Shown: positions 20,042 through 29,222, numbered from the stretch's first letter. The stretch: 64,000 bases of DNA from Bryobacteraceae bacterium (GCA_019748195.1 JAIEPW010000096.1:1-64000); one strand, 5' to 3'. Notes: generated by a model from the letters alone, not told the origin. Program-made: numbers and translations.

Positions 20042-20395
20042 ATGCTCACTATCCACGCCCGCCAGATGCGTGTGCTCGCGGAGGTCAAGCTCCAGATCTT
20101 CGAGGACCGGCTGACGCTCGCACTGCAAACCATCGAGCCCGCACGATCCGCGGCGGTGGGGGAAGCCGGGGTTCGCGCCATTGCGCGAAAGGCATTTGAG
20201 GAGGGCGGCGAGGTTGGAATCGAAAGCGAGCGGGACATTGCCACGTTCGCCCTGCTTCTGTTGCGGAACCCGGAGGAGACCGCGCAGGAGATCGCCAGCG
20301 GCTGGGGACGGAAGACGTGGCGCAACACCTCGATGCCGCCGGACCTGCGATTGGAACTGCTGACCGCGCGCGTCAAACGGCAGCCCGGCGACTGA
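20042..20395 (+). CDS. Small protein resembling those encoded beside type VI effectors
   Basis: 117 residues, no signal peptide and no membrane helix. The opening MLTIHARQMRVLAEVKLQIFEDRL and the middle GIESERDIATFALLL match the general form of a family of small proteins often encoded next to VgrG/PAAR and effector genes in T6SS loci, where the pattern is roughly I-x-x-x-Q-x(7)-FxxRM...GI-x-x-x-RDVxxYxxLM. It is four bases upstream of the 1,094-residue gene and surely cotranscribed. By analogy it may act as an adaptor or chaperone for the large protein. The family match is from memory of the pattern and needs a profile search. Confidence 0.6.
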   Translation: MLTIHARQMRVLAEVKLQIFEDRLTLALQTIEPARSAAVGEAGVRAIARKAFEEGGEVGIESERDIATFALLLLRNPEETAQEIASGWGRKTWRNTSMPPDLRLELLTARVKRQPGD

Positions 20396-20399
20396 ACCG

Positions 20400-23300
20400 A
20401 TGGCCTCCTTCTTCCAGTCTCTGTTCAGCCGCGGCGCGGTCAAGACTCCGGTGGAGGATTGCGCCAAGCAGAAGTGCTCGGTCACCGTGTTCGCCCATGT
20501 TGACGGCAGTGGCATCGGCGGCGTGGAGGTCACGCTGCAGCCCGGCGGCAGGAAGACCACCGGGGATGACGGCCTGGCCGAGTGGCCCGGCCTGGACCCG
20601 GATGTGAGCTACATCGCCAGCGCCGCGCTGTCGCCGGAGGACGCCAAGAGTTACCGGATCATTTCTCCATCCCCTCAAAACGCCACTGTCGGCAAGGGCG
20701 TGAACCATAAATTCCGCTTTGAGATCGAGGCGCTTTCATTTCCCCGTGTGAAGGTTACCGAAGCCGGAACCGGCACAGCCATCCCCGATGTAGGCGTGGT
20801 GGTGGGCGGCTTCGATCTCGGACCCACGGACCGCACCGGCATCACCGATTTCACCCGTGAGGCCGCCGGCATCCCCGCCGGCAAGCACCCCGTGCGGTTG
20901 ACCCTGCGCCCCGAGGATCAGAAGGTCTACGAGTTCACCGGCACGCCGGACGTGACGGTAGCCGTGAACTCCGGCGCGACCTTCGAGTTCCAGGTCCGCA
21001 AGCTGGCGCGGCCGAAGGTGAAGGTTACGCGCGAAGACAATGGCCAGGCGGTCCCCGGAGTGGCGGTCCTGCTCGGCGACAAGGATCTCGGCGTCACCAA
21101 CGCCCAGGGAATCGCTCAATTGGCGGCGGACGCCAACGGTATCCCGGCCGCCAACTACGACGTTTCACTAGCGCTGGACAAGGACGACAGCGACTGGTTT
21201 GTCTGGGCGGCGGCTAATCCCAAAGCGGACGTCCAGGCAGGGTCCACGGCAACTTTCGAGTACAAGGTCAAGCCCGTGGGCCAGATCGAGGTCATTGTGC
21301 AGCGCTATGACGCCAAGGTTTCGGCGGCGCGCGCCAAGTTCAAGGTGGACGGACCAACGCCATCGGCCGGCCTCGCGACGAACGCGCCCTCCGGCACGGA
21401 TCCGGCCGATACTCAATACGTCCAGAAAGTCGCGCTGGGAGACTACAGCATTCAATTGGAAGAGCTGCAGGCGCTGCTGGATGCGCAGAAGAGCGGCTCC
21501 GGCAGTATTCGCGAGAAGTGGCGGGTGGGACCGGACAAGACCGGCATCATCAAGTTGAAGGTGGAGCATCGCAAGCCGGCCAAGGCCGAGTTCACGCTGA
21601 CGAAACTCGACAAGGTGCAGTTCATCGCGTTCAACATCGCGCCGCCGGGGACTTACACGGGCGACCCAAATGCCTCCCGCGATCTGGGAATGCGCTGCCT
21701 GCTGATGAAGGACGCCGTCGACAAGGCCTACGCGCATCCCAGTGTTGTCCACGAAGACGAAGTTCTGAAGATCTTCATGGCGCCGGAGTTCTACTTCCGC
21801 GGTCTGGATGGGGCGTATCCGGAGGAGATGCTCTCCAGCATCATGGAGCAACTCCGTCCTCACGTGGCGCAGGCCAAGTTCAAGAACTGGCTGTTCTGTT
21901 TCGGAACGGGAATCGGCTATCTGAAGCACGGCGAGACCACCGTGGACTATGAACTGGAAGTGGTGAGCAGCGCCGGGAATAAAGTTCGCGTGAAGGATGG
22001 GACTTCGGACAAAGCAGAGATTTGCCGCGACATGAACAGCGGCTTTCTGTGGAACGTGGAGCAGGGTTCCACGCGCGTGCTCGCCGACAGGGCGGATCCC
22101 GTTCCTTCCAGTACCGATTTTGAGATCACGCTGAGAACCCCCGCTGCCTTCACCGCCGGCAAGATCACTTTGCTCAAGCCTCTGTACTTCGAACTGCAGG
22201 CCACCCAGACGAACACGAGTTTTCATTCGTCATTCAAGATTGGCGACGGCGTCAACAAGGCCAGCATCCTGTCGCGCGTGCCCTTGAGCGGTCCGAAATG
22301 GGCGTTGTTCCAGAACGGGAAGTCGCTTCCCATCACCTCCGCGGCGCCGCAACCGGACGGAACTTATCTGGTGAAGACCACCGTCTCCGGGAAGCTGACG
22401 AAAGGCCCGGTGTACATACTGGAGCCGCATACCACGGAGGTCTTCAATGTCGCATTCGTTCAAAAAGGCGGTCCGGAGGGCAGCGGAACAGGCTTGAGGG
22501 AGGCTGTCGTCTACAAGGAGACCACCTCGCACATTGATTACGCGTGGGGCGGCAATCAATCGCTGTCCGTGCGGGACCGGCAGCGCGCCTTCTACGATCC
22601 CAGCGGAATGGGCCGCCTGATTCAGATCCACGGTCAGGACCGGATCTTCCTGTCCACCACCGGAAGCACCGATATCCTGGCGCAGCAAAGCAATCCGGTA
22701 GGAAGCGCCAGCGAGCTGACGATTACCGGGCTCGGCGGCGGATCCCTGTTCCTGATGGATGGGATCACGTTCGGACTCGAAGTGTGCAAGGATCACTCCG
22801 AGAACAAGCTTTACAAGTTCTACCAGCATCCGAACTCGAAGGGGTCCCCCGAACTGCAGATACACCTGATCCCGTCCTGGGGCATGGAGATCAACATGGG
22901 CGCGATTGCCGGCGCCCCGGGCGTCCTAGTCTTCAACGTGGACGGCCCGGCCGGGTCAGCGGCGGGAAAAATGACGGCGACCGGCGCCGCGTGTCCGCAT
23001 CACCCGGCGGTCACCTCGCCGACTCCGAGCGCTTGTCCGACGCAGCATTATGAATGCCCGGACAGCCACGCCCACTACCACACGGGAGCCGGCGCATGCT
23101 GGTATTGCAAGTCTCCGATCTCGGTGGAGCAGAGCTACTATTGCGACGAGGCCGAGCATTACACCGACACAGACACCTGCCCTTTGTGCGGAACGTCGGG
23201 GCTGCCGGAAGTCGGGAAAGTGTGCTCGAGCTGCGGGACCGCGGGAAGCGCCTCGACATGCTCCGCTTGCGGCGCCACCATGGATAGCATCTATAAGTGC

Positions 23301-23684
23301 ACCAACGCGCCGCATTGGACTGATGCCGGACCAGGCTCTTGCGCCGATCCGAACTGCGGCAGCACTCTGATCGCGGCCGCTCCCGCCTACTTCTGCGCCA
23401 ATCACAGTCAAGTAAGCCTGACCGCCGGCACCTGCTCCCGTTGTTCGAAAACCATGACGCCGGCATACCATTCCACCGTTCCGGACTGGACCCCGGAATC
23501 GGCCGCGGGAGCGGATGTTCCGACTTCGGCCAGCGTCACGGGATCGATTCCGATCATCGACACCAGGAAGGTCAGCACCGCCACGGAGACGGTGGTCGCC
23601 AAGGCGGCGGATTTGTTCGATGATGTCGGCAGCATTCGGGTGTATCCGGTGATGGATATCCCCGAGGCTTCGCTGCGCGCTTGA
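20400..23684 (+). CDS. Ig-repeat / nitrilase-like / multi-zinc-ribbon protein (1,094 aa), candidate secreted effector
   Basis: No signal peptide. Residues about 26-395 form four beta-rich Ig/CNA-B-like repeats of about 90 residues; two of these open with RVKVTEAGTGTAIPDV and KVKVTREDNGQAVPGV. Residues about 405-850 look like a carbon-nitrogen hydrolase: Glu463 in IFMAPEFYFR, Lys706 in AVVYKETTSH, Cys796 in FGLEVCKDHS, in the Glu-Lys-Cys order of nitrilases, with a large beta-rich insertion between about 510 and 700. Residues about 865-1020 hold some 18 Cys and many His as repeated CxxC/CxH ribbons (ACWYCKS, TCPLCGT, VCSSCGT, TCSACGA, SCADPNC, TCSRCSK). A final 75 residues lack motifs. The gene follows the small T6SS-type protein by 4 bp. 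The reaction and target are unknown; delivery by a contractile system is my inference. Confidence 0.75.
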   Translation: MASFFQSLFSRGAVKTPVEDCAKQKCSVTVFAHVDGSGIGGVEVTLQPGGRKTTGDDGLAEWPGLDPDVSYIASAALSPEDAKSYRIISPSPQNATVGKGVNHKFRFEIEALSFPRVKVTEAGTGTAIPDVGVVVGGFDLGPTDRTGITDFTREAAGIPAGKHPVRLTLRPEDQKVYEFTGTPDVTVAVNSGATFEFQVRKLARPKVKVTREDNGQAVPGVAVLLGDKDLGVTNAQGIAQLAADANGIPAANYDVSLALDKDDSDWFVWAAANPKADVQAGSTATFEYKVKPVGQIEVIVQRYDAKVSAARAKFKVDGPTPSAGLATNAPSGTDPADTQYVQKVALGDYSIQLEELQALLDAQKSGSGSIREKWRVGPDKTGIIKLKVEHRKPAKAEFTLTKLDKVQFIAFNIAPPGTYTGDPNASRDLGMRCLLMKDAVDKAYAHPSVVHEDEVLKIFMAPEFYFRGLDGAYPEEMLSSIMEQLRPHVAQAKFKNWLFCFGTGIGYLKHGETTVDYELEVVSSAGNKVRVKDGTSDKAEICRDMNSGFLWNVEQGSTRVLADRADPVPSSTDFEITLRTPAAFTAGKITLLKPLYFELQATQTNTSFHSSFKIGDGVNKASILSRVPLSGPKWALFQNGKSLPITSAAPQPDGTYLVKTTVSGKLTKGPVYILEPHTTEVFNVAFVQKGGPEGSGTGLREAVVYKETTSHIDYAWGGNQSLSVRDRQRAFYDPSGMGRLIQIHGQDRIFLSTTGSTDILAQQSNPVGSASELTITGLGGGSLFLMDGITFGLEVCKDHSENKLYKFYQHPNSKGSPELQIHLIPSWGMEINMGAIAGAPGVLVFNVDGPAGSAAGKMTATGAACPHHPAVTSPTPSACPTQHYECPDSHAHYHTGAGACWYCKSPISVEQSYYCDEAEHYTDTDTCPLCGTSGLPEVGKVCSSCGTAGSASTCSACGATMDSIYKCTNAPHWTDAGPGSCADPNCGSTLIAAAPAYFCANHSQVSLTAGTCSRCSKTMTPAYHSTVPDWTPESAAGADVPTSASVTGSIPIIDTRKVSTATETVVAKAADLFDDVGSIRVYPVMDIPEASLRA

Positions 23685-23724
23685 GATGATTGAGTAGGTC
23701 CACTGCCCCGCTGTCTGGAGGTCA

Positions 23725-24468
23725 CTACCAGCCGGCGGCGAGAAAGCCGCCGTCCACAACCAGGTTCGATCCGGTAATGTAGGACGCGGCGGGCATGCAG
23801 AGAAAGGCGACAGCGCGGGCGACCTCGTCCGGTTCGGCGACGCGCCCGAGCGGAGTCCGGCGGACCACGCGGTCGTGGAACTCAGGGTTGGCGAGCAGGC
23901 CTTCCACCAGCGACGTTCTGGTATACCAGGGCGAAACGACGTTGACGCGAATCGCGTCCGCACCCCATTCGAGCGCGAGTTCCTTGGTGAGCCGTTCGAG
24001 AGCGGCCTTGGTCATGCCATAGAGGGCGCCCGTTCCGATTGCAACCGAACCGGCGACGGAGCCGACATTGACCACCGAGGCGCCGCGATTCAACATCGGG
24101 CGCGCCATGCGGCACAAGTGGAACGCGCTTTCCAGGTTGGTGCGCATCAGCCTGGCGTAGTCGTCCTCGCTGTAATCGTGGATCTTCTTGCGGATGTTGA
24201 CGCCGGCGTTGTTCACCAGGATATCGAGCGGCTTGGGGATCGCCTGCAGCAGCGCGGAGCGGCCATCGGGATCCGAGACGTCGGCGGCGATTCCGGTTGC
24301 GCCGACGCGCGCGGCGGCTTCGGATACGCCGCCGGGATCGCGGGCGGCGAGAAATACCCGCGCCCCGAGGGCGCGCAGTTCCGAGGCGACGGAAAACCCG
24401 ATGCCGCGGGAGGCTCCCGTGACCAGCGCGACGCGACCATCGAGGCGCCAGGGGTTGGTATCCGGCAT
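23725..24468 (-). CDS. SDR-family NAD(P)-dependent oxidoreductase
   Basis: 247 residues, a classical short-chain dehydrogenase: nucleotide motif [12 protein letters not shown] segment, catalytic Ser in NVGSVAG, catalytic Tyr and Lys in YGMTK, and the closing [14 protein letters not shown] typical of FabG-like and tropinone-reductase-like enzymes. It reduces a carbonyl or oxidises an alcohol in the cytosol; substrate not predictable. The tropinone-reductase-like branch is favoured by the [17 protein letters not shown] segment. It lies 7 bp downstream of a response regulator gene on the same strand and converges on the 1,094-residue gene. Confidence 0.88.
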   Translation of the reverse strand: MPDTNPWRLDGRVALVTGASRGIGFSVASELRALGARVFLAARDPGGVSEAAARVGATGIAADVSDPDGRSALLQAIPKPLDILVNNAGVNIRKKIHDYSEDDYARLMRTNLESAFHLCRMARPMLNRGASVVNVGSVAGSVAIGTGALYGMTKAALERLTKELALEWGADAIRVNVVSPWYTRTSLVEGLLANPEFHDRVVRRTPLGRVAEPDEVARAVAFLCMPAASYITGSNLVVDGGFLAAGW

Positions 24469-24475
24469 GGATCTT

Positions 24476-24811
24476 TCAGGCTAGCAGAAGCTTCAGGATT
24501 TGCTCAGTGCGGGCTGGCTTGGCGGCGATCCCATGCACCCATTCGCGGTGCGGGTGGCCGTCGAGATCGCCGGGGAAGCCAGAGAGCACGACAATGCGGG
24601 CGCGGCCGCGCAAAGCCGAGATCAAGTCCAGGCCGTCGCCGGGATCGGGCAGACGCAGATCCATCAGCACGGTGTCGGGAGCGAAGTCGTCCATCAGCAT
24701 TCTCGCCGTGAAGGGATTCGCGGCCGTCTCCACCTCAAAGCCGTGCTGTTCGAAGATGAGCTTACGGATATCGAGCTGCGCGGAATCGTCATCCACGATG
24801 AGCAGCTTCAT
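24476..24811 (-). CDS. Stand-alone response-regulator receiver domain
   Basis: 111 residues, CheY-like: acidic pocket in LLIVDDDS, phospho-acceptor Asp51 in [10 protein letters not shown], Ser in VVLSGFPG and Lys in GIAAKPA. There is no output domain. The start at ATG 24811 overlaps the stop of the upstream gene (ATGA). A longer reading frame continues upstream to 25180, but that extension is out-of-frame translation of the neighbouring gene. The cognate kinase is not adjacent; the only kinase in the window is at 62575-63969. Confidence 0.85.
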   Translation of the reverse strand: MKLLIVDDDSAQLDIRKLIFEQHGFEVETAANPFTARMLMDDFAPDTVLMDLRLPDPGDGLDLISALRGRARIVVLSGFPGDLDGHPHREWVHGIAAKPARTEQILKLLLA

Positions 24812-25263
24812 GGCTCGAACCGGATCCCGGCAATGACCAATTGCGGCATCTGCTGGTTCCAACTTTGTGGAATGGCGTCGAAGGGCAGGCGGAAGGACTT
24901 GGTTTCCCCGGGTTTGAGGCCGCCGCGCACAATCGTGACGCGCTCCCGCAGCACGAGCTGGGAATAGGCGTCGTAGAAGGCGCAGTTGAGCTCGATGCCT
25001 TGCAGGCCGCGATCGCCCGCGTTGGTGATCTTGCCCTCGATTTCGGTAATCATCTGCGTCAGGTAGCTCTTGGTCGCCTTCATGGTGACTTCGGAAAGCC
25101 GCAGGTTGCGGACATACGCCTTCGCTTCGGGCGTCAGGGGCTCCGGCTGGGGCGGAGGCACGGGACGATTGAGGAACCACACCAGCCCCATGACCGCGAG
25201 AACCGCTCCGATGCCCACGATTGCCTTTGGGCTGACCGCCCGCGATTGGCTCTTACTTGCCAC
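24808..25263 (-). CDS. Membrane-anchored beta-domain protein (DUF2393/FxLYD-like)
   Basis: 151 residues: one N-terminal membrane helix (about 14-31, AIVGIGAVLAVMGLVWFL), a Pro-rich linker (RPVPPPQPEPLTP) and an extracytoplasmic beta domain. In that domain, EIEGKITNAGDRGLQGIELNCAFYDA followed by GLKPGETKSFRLPF matches the FxLYD/DUF2393 pattern of domains that compare a residue chain with its unmodified form in many exported proteins. It overlaps the TldE-like gene by 11 bp and the receiver gene by 4 bp, so the cluster TldD-TldE-this-receiver-SDR is probably one operon. Role unknown. Confidence 0.7.
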   Translation of the reverse strand: MASKSQSRAVSPKAIVGIGAVLAVMGLVWFLNRPVPPPQPEPLTPEAKAYVRNLRLSEVTMKATKSYLTQMITEIEGKITNAGDRGLQGIELNCAFYDAYSQLVLRERVTIVRGGLKPGETKSFRLPFDAIPQSWNQQMPQLVIAGIRFEP

Positions 25264-26620
25264 TGAGCGTCATCTCCCGGATCAGGATGGTGGGGGACGC
25301 GACGGAGCCGCGGAACTCCAGATCGTCCGCGACTTCGATCCGCCGCAGCATATCGCGGAGGTTGCCGGCGATCGTAATCTCGGAAACGGGGAACGTAAGC
25401 TCGCCGTTCTCGATCCAGATGCCGACCGCGCCGCGCGAGTAGTCGCCGGTTACGGCGCTGACGCCGGAACCGATCATCTCGGTGACGTAAATTCCCTTCT
25501 CCACGGAGCGGATCAGATCCCGCGGGCTGACCGGTCCCGCCTGCAGGAACAGGTTGCCATGGCCGACGCCGGCGTTGCCGGTGATCCCGCGGCTGGCGTT
25601 GCCGGTGGTTCTCAGATTCAGCTTGCGGGCGGTATACGTGTTCAGCAGATAACTGTTGAGGACGCCGGCGTGGATCACATCGGTGCGGCGTGAGATGACG
25701 CCTTCGTCGTCGAAGGGCGAGGAGCCGAACAGCCCGGGCATGGCGCCGTCGTCAATGACGGTGACACCCGGCGCGGCGACCGTTTCGCCCAGCCTGCCGG
25801 CGAGAAACGAAGCCTGGCGATACACGGACGATCCGCTGACCGCCTCAAAGATGTGGCTCACCAGGCTCCGCGCCGTCCGCGGCTCGAAAACGACTGAAGC
25901 GCTCTGGGTGGCGACCTTGCGAGGGTTCAGACGCCGGAGGGCGCGTTCGGCGGCGATCCTGCCGACCTGCTCGGCGGGTTCCAGGCGCGCGGCGGAGCGT
26001 GCCGAGGTATACCACCAGTCGCGTTCCATCGAATCGCCCGACTTGGCGACAGGCACCACGCTGAGAGAACAACTGGAGCTGCGGTAGCTTCCGGAGAAGC
26101 CGTGCGAGTTGGCGAACGCGCGGCGGCCGAGATAGCTGTCGAAAGAAGCGCCCTCGGAATTGGAGATGCGGGGATCAGCGGCCAGAGCCGAGCGCTCCGC
26201 GACGATGGCCTGCTCGATCTTCCACTTCGGATCGAGCCGCTCGATATCATCCGAGAACAATCCGAGGTCCGTGTCGATCTTGCCGAGATCGCCCGGGTCG
26301 GGCAGCCCGTTGAAGGGATCCTCGCTGGTGATTTTCGCCAGCGCCACGGCCGCTTGCACCATTTGCGCGATGCCGTCCGGGCTGAGGTCGGAGGTGTAGG
26401 AGGATCCGGCGCGCAGGCCGATCAGGACGCGGACACCCGCGCCGCGCGAGCCGGCCTCCGTCAGCTTCTCGATCTCGCCCATGCGGACGCCCGCGGAAAA
26501 CTCGGCGCCCTCTGAAATGGTGCATTCGGCGGCGGTCGCCCCGTGGCGAAGCGCTTTTTCGACGATGGAGATCGCCAGGGTTTCGAGCGAGACGCGGATA
26601 TCGGCCAGGGGAGCGGTCAT
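25253..26620 (-). CDS. TldE/PmbA-family protease subunit
   Basis: 455 residues, inactive-partner type of the TldD/TldE metalloprotease pair (modulator of DNA gyrase, U62 family). Landmarks are GVRVLIGLRAGSSYTSDLS near the N-terminus, a C-terminal core with VFEPRTARSLVSH, GLFGSSPFDDEGVISRRT and NTYTARKLNLRTTGNASRG, and no HExxxH motif, as expected for TldE. The heterodimer degrades unfolded peptides and trims modified peptides such as microcin B17 precursor and CcdA. Its start overlaps the TldD stop by 4 bp. The best symbol would be tldE/pmbA. Confidence 0.9.
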   Translation of the reverse strand: MTAPLADIRVSLETLAISIVEKALRHGATAAECTISEGAEFSAGVRMGEIEKLTEAGSRGAGVRVLIGLRAGSSYTSDLSPDGIAQMVQAAVALAKITSEDPFNGLPDPGDLGKIDTDLGLFSDDIERLDPKWKIEQAIVAERSALAADPRISNSEGASFDSYLGRRAFANSHGFSGSYRSSSCSLSVVPVAKSGDSMERDWWYTSARSAARLEPAEQVGRIAAERALRRLNPRKVATQSASVVFEPRTARSLVSHIFEAVSGSSVYRQASFLAGRLGETVAAPGVTVIDDGAMPGLFGSSPFDDEGVISRRTDVIHAGVLNSYLLNTYTARKLNLRTTGNASRGITGNAGVGHGNLFLQAGPVSPRDLIRSVEKGIYVTEMIGSGVSAVTGDYSRGAVGIWIENGELTFPVSEITIAGNLRDMLRRIEVADDLEFRGSVASPTILIREMTLSGK

Positions 26621-28050
26621 CGCTGGGTACCGCCTACAGTCATGCGATCGACTCGGATGGTGGGGATGCCCACGCCGACGGGTACGCTCTGCCCTTCCTT
26701 GCCGCAGACGCCGATGCCTTCGTCGAGTTTCAAGTCATTGCCCACCATGCTGACGTATTTCAACGCTTCCGGTCCGTTGCCGATAAGCGTTGCGCCGCGC
26801 ACGGGGCGGCCCAGTTTGCCGTCCTCGATCAGGTAACATTCGGTGGCGGAAAACACGAAGTTGCCGCTGGTGATGTCCACCTGGCCTCCGCCGAAGGTGG
26901 TGCAGTACAGGCCCTTGGAGACGGAGCGCACGATGTCGCCGGGGTCGCTTTCGCCGGCGAGCATGTAGGTGTTGGTCATGCGCGGCATCGGGATGTGCTG
27001 GTAGCTCTCGCGGCGGCCATTGCCGGTGGGCTCACTGTGCAGAAGCCGGCTGGAGAGCGTGTCCTGCAGGTAGCCGCGCAGGATGCCGTTCTCAATCAGC
27101 ACGTTCCGCTGCGTCATGTGGCCTTCGTCGTCGACATTCAGCGATCCGCGGCGGTTTCCGATGGTGCCGTCGTCGACCACGGTGCAGAGCGGGCTGGCCA
27201 CCTGCTCGCCCACGCGGTTCGAGAAGGCCGAGACTCCCTTGCGGTTGAAGTCGGCTTCCAGGCCGTGGCCGACCGCTTCGTGCAGCAGGATGCCGGGCCA
27301 CCCGGGTCCAAGGACGACAGTCATTTCTCCGGCGGGGGCCTGGGCGGCCCCAAGCTGGACGATCGCCTGGCGCGCGGCTTCGATGGCGAAGTACTCGGGG
27401 GTCTTTTCATTCAGGAAGTAATCGATAGTGTGACGGCCGCCGCCGCCGGAGTAGCCCTGCTCGGGAGTCCCGCCGTCCTCCTTGGCCAGGGCGGAGACGC
27501 TCATGCGGGCCATGGGCTGGGTGTCGAAGCTAAGGCGGCCGTCGCTGGTGGCGACCAGGACGTGGCGTACGCTGTCAACGAAGCTGGCTTGCACCTGAAA
27601 GACACGCGGATCGTAGCCGCGGGCGGCGGCGTCGGCGCGGCGGACCAGGTCGACGCGCTGGGCCAGGTCGGTTTCGAGGGGGGACGGGACAGACGGATAC
27701 AGGCTGCGGCGCGCGGCGTCGGTGAATCCGGTTCTTTCGACCTTCGCGGGGCCGCCGGCGATGCAGGCGGCTACCTGGGCGGCCTTTCGAATCTTATCCG
27801 GGCTGAGGTCGTCGGAATAGCCGTATCCGGTGCGTTCGCCCGAAATAACGCGGATGCCGACACCCAGGGAAACGCCCTGCGTGGCGCTCTTGACGATCTG
27901 CTCATCGATGCCGATGGAGCTGGTGGCGAGATATTCGAAAAACAAATCAGCGTAATCGCCGCCGCGCGACATCGCTTCTGACAGGTAGGACTCCAGATCG
28001 CGCTCGGTCAAGCCGAACTTCCGCGCGAAAAATGACTGCTGCAGGGGCAT
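26617..28050 (-). CDS. tldD: TldD-family zinc metalloprotease
   Basis: 477 residues. The zinc motif HEAVGH (His257, Glu258, His262) and the late GVCGKEGQSVPVG segment with the conserved Cys define the active TldD subunit. NRVGEQVASPLCTVVDDGTI and GRRESYQHIPMPRMTNTYM are further family blocks. With the following tldE-like gene it should form the heterodimeric cytosolic protease that clears unfolded peptides and matures some modified peptides. No candidate peptide precursor is seen nearby. It is divergent from the MDR gene with a 55-bp gap, which must hold both promoters. Confidence 0.93.
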   Translation of the reverse strand: MPLQQSFFARKFGLTERDLESYLSEAMSRGGDYADLFFEYLATSSIGIDEQIVKSATQGVSLGVGIRVISGERTGYGYSDDLSPDKIRKAAQVAACIAGGPAKVERTGFTDAARRSLYPSVPSPLETDLAQRVDLVRRADAAARGYDPRVFQVQASFVDSVRHVLVATSDGRLSFDTQPMARMSVSALAKEDGGTPEQGYSGGGGRHTIDYFLNEKTPEYFAIEAARQAIVQLGAAQAPAGEMTVVLGPGWPGILLHEAVGHGLEADFNRKGVSAFSNRVGEQVASPLCTVVDDGTIGNRRGSLNVDDEGHMTQRNVLIENGILRGYLQDTLSSRLLHSEPTGNGRRESYQHIPMPRMTNTYMLAGESDPGDIVRSVSKGLYCTTFGGGQVDITSGNFVFSATECYLIEDGKLGRPVRGATLIGNGPEALKYVSMVGNDLKLDEGIGVCGKEGQSVPVGVGIPTIRVDRMTVGGTQR

Positions 28051-28105
28051 GACTCCAGGGTACCGCGATCCCCGGCGGGGCCTCTGTTACGATCAGGGGA
28101 CCGTT

Positions 28106-29218
28106 ATGAGAGCATTCGGCGTATTCCCGCGGAACAGGACGTTTCGGTTGGTCGAGCATCCGGAACCGGCGATCGAATCGGGCTCGCAAGTAAAGCTGAA
28201 GATGCTGGAAGTGGGCATCTGCGGCACGGACAAGGAGATTGTAGCGTTCGAGTACGGGACGCCGCCGGCGGGTTCCGAGTACCTGGTGCTGGGACATGAG
28301 TCGTTGGGCGAGGTGGTGGAGATCGGCCCGGATGTGAAGGATCTGCGTCCGGGCGACCTGGTGATTCCAACCGTGCGAAGGCCTTGCCCGCATGAACATT
28401 GCCTGCCCTGCCGGGCTGACCGGCAGGACTTCTGCACCACGGGCGATTTCACGGAACGCGGCATCAAGGAGCAGCACGGGTTTCTGGCCGATTACGTGGT
28501 GGAGGATCAGAAGTACCTGAACGTCGCCCCGCGCGATCTGCGCGAAATCGCCGTGCTGGTGGAGCCGCTGACCATCGCCGAGAAAGCGGTTTCGCAACTG
28601 TGGCAGGTGCAGGCCCGGCTGCCCTGGTTGTGCAAGTTCGAGCCCGGCAAGGCGGCGGGACATTGCCACACCGCGCTGGTTCTGGGAGCGGGTCCGGTGG
28701 GATTGCTGGGCGCGATGAAGCTGGTGCTGGAGGGATTTCAAACGTTCGTTTACTCCAAGATCAGCGGCTCCGCGGTGAAGCGCACGGTGGTGGAGCAGAT
28801 GGGCGCGACGCTGCTGGACGCCGACGAATTATCGCTGGACGACGCGCACCGGGTCGCAGGGCAGTTTGACGTGGTGTATGAGGCGGTGGGAGCGTCGAAG
28901 CTCGCCTTCGACGTGCTTCGCCACCTGGACACCAACGCGGCGTTCATTTTCACCGGCGTGCCGGGACGCCGCGGTCCGGTGCAGGTGGATACGGATCAGT
29001 TGATGCGTGACCTGGTGCTGCGCAATCAGGTGCTGTTCGGAACCGTGAACGCGAGCAAGCAGAGCTTCGAGGACGCGATCACGGACCTGCGTGAGTTCCG
29101 GCGGCGGTGGCCGGAAGCGGTGCAATCGCTGATCTCCGCGCGCTATCCGCTGCAGGACACACACGTCCCGCTGACGGGCCAAGCGGGCGGGATCAAGAAC
29201 GTGATCGCGATCCACTGA
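28106..29218 (+). CDS. Zinc-dependent MDR alcohol dehydrogenase, glucose 1-dehydrogenase-like
   Basis: 370 residues. Catalytic zinc ligands appear in EVGICGTDKE (Cys) and VLGHESLGEV (His-Glu). The structural zinc is bound by the cluster CPHEHCLPCRADRQDFC. The Rossmann motif is LVLGAGPVGLLG. The shape of the C-terminal half and the KAAGHCHTALVLGAG entry match the Glucose_dehyd_C branch, so oxidation of glucose or a related aldose to the lactone with NAD(P) is the best guess. I started at ATG 28106, since the frame upstream of it lacks family sequence and overlaps the divergent tldD start. It converges on the SAM hydrolase gene. Confidence 0.85.
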   Translation: MRAFGVFPRNRTFRLVEHPEPAIESGSQVKLKMLEVGICGTDKEIVAFEYGTPPAGSEYLVLGHESLGEVVEIGPDVKDLRPGDLVIPTVRRPCPHEHCLPCRADRQDFCTTGDFTERGIKEQHGFLADYVVEDQKYLNVAPRDLREIAVLVEPLTIAEKAVSQLWQVQARLPWLCKFEPGKAAGHCHTALVLGAGPVGLLGAMKLVLEGFQTFVYSKISGSAVKRTVVEQMGATLLDADELSLDDAHRVAGQFDVVYEAVGASKLAFDVLRHLDTNAAFIFTGVPGRRGPVQVDTDQLMRDLVLRNQVLFGTVNASKQSFEDAITDLREFRRRWPEAVQSLISARYPLQDTHVPLTGQAGGIKNVIAIH

Positions 29219-29222
29219 GGGA

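Noticed and set aside
20042-23684. Full type VI secretion locus
   Set aside because: Only an adaptor-like gene and a candidate cargo are seen; no Hcp, VgrG, PAAR, sheath or TssM-like genes occur in the window.
24812-25180. Upstream extension of the receiver-domain gene
   Set aside because: The added residues are an out-of-frame reading of the neighbouring membrane-protein gene; the receiver fold starts at 24811.
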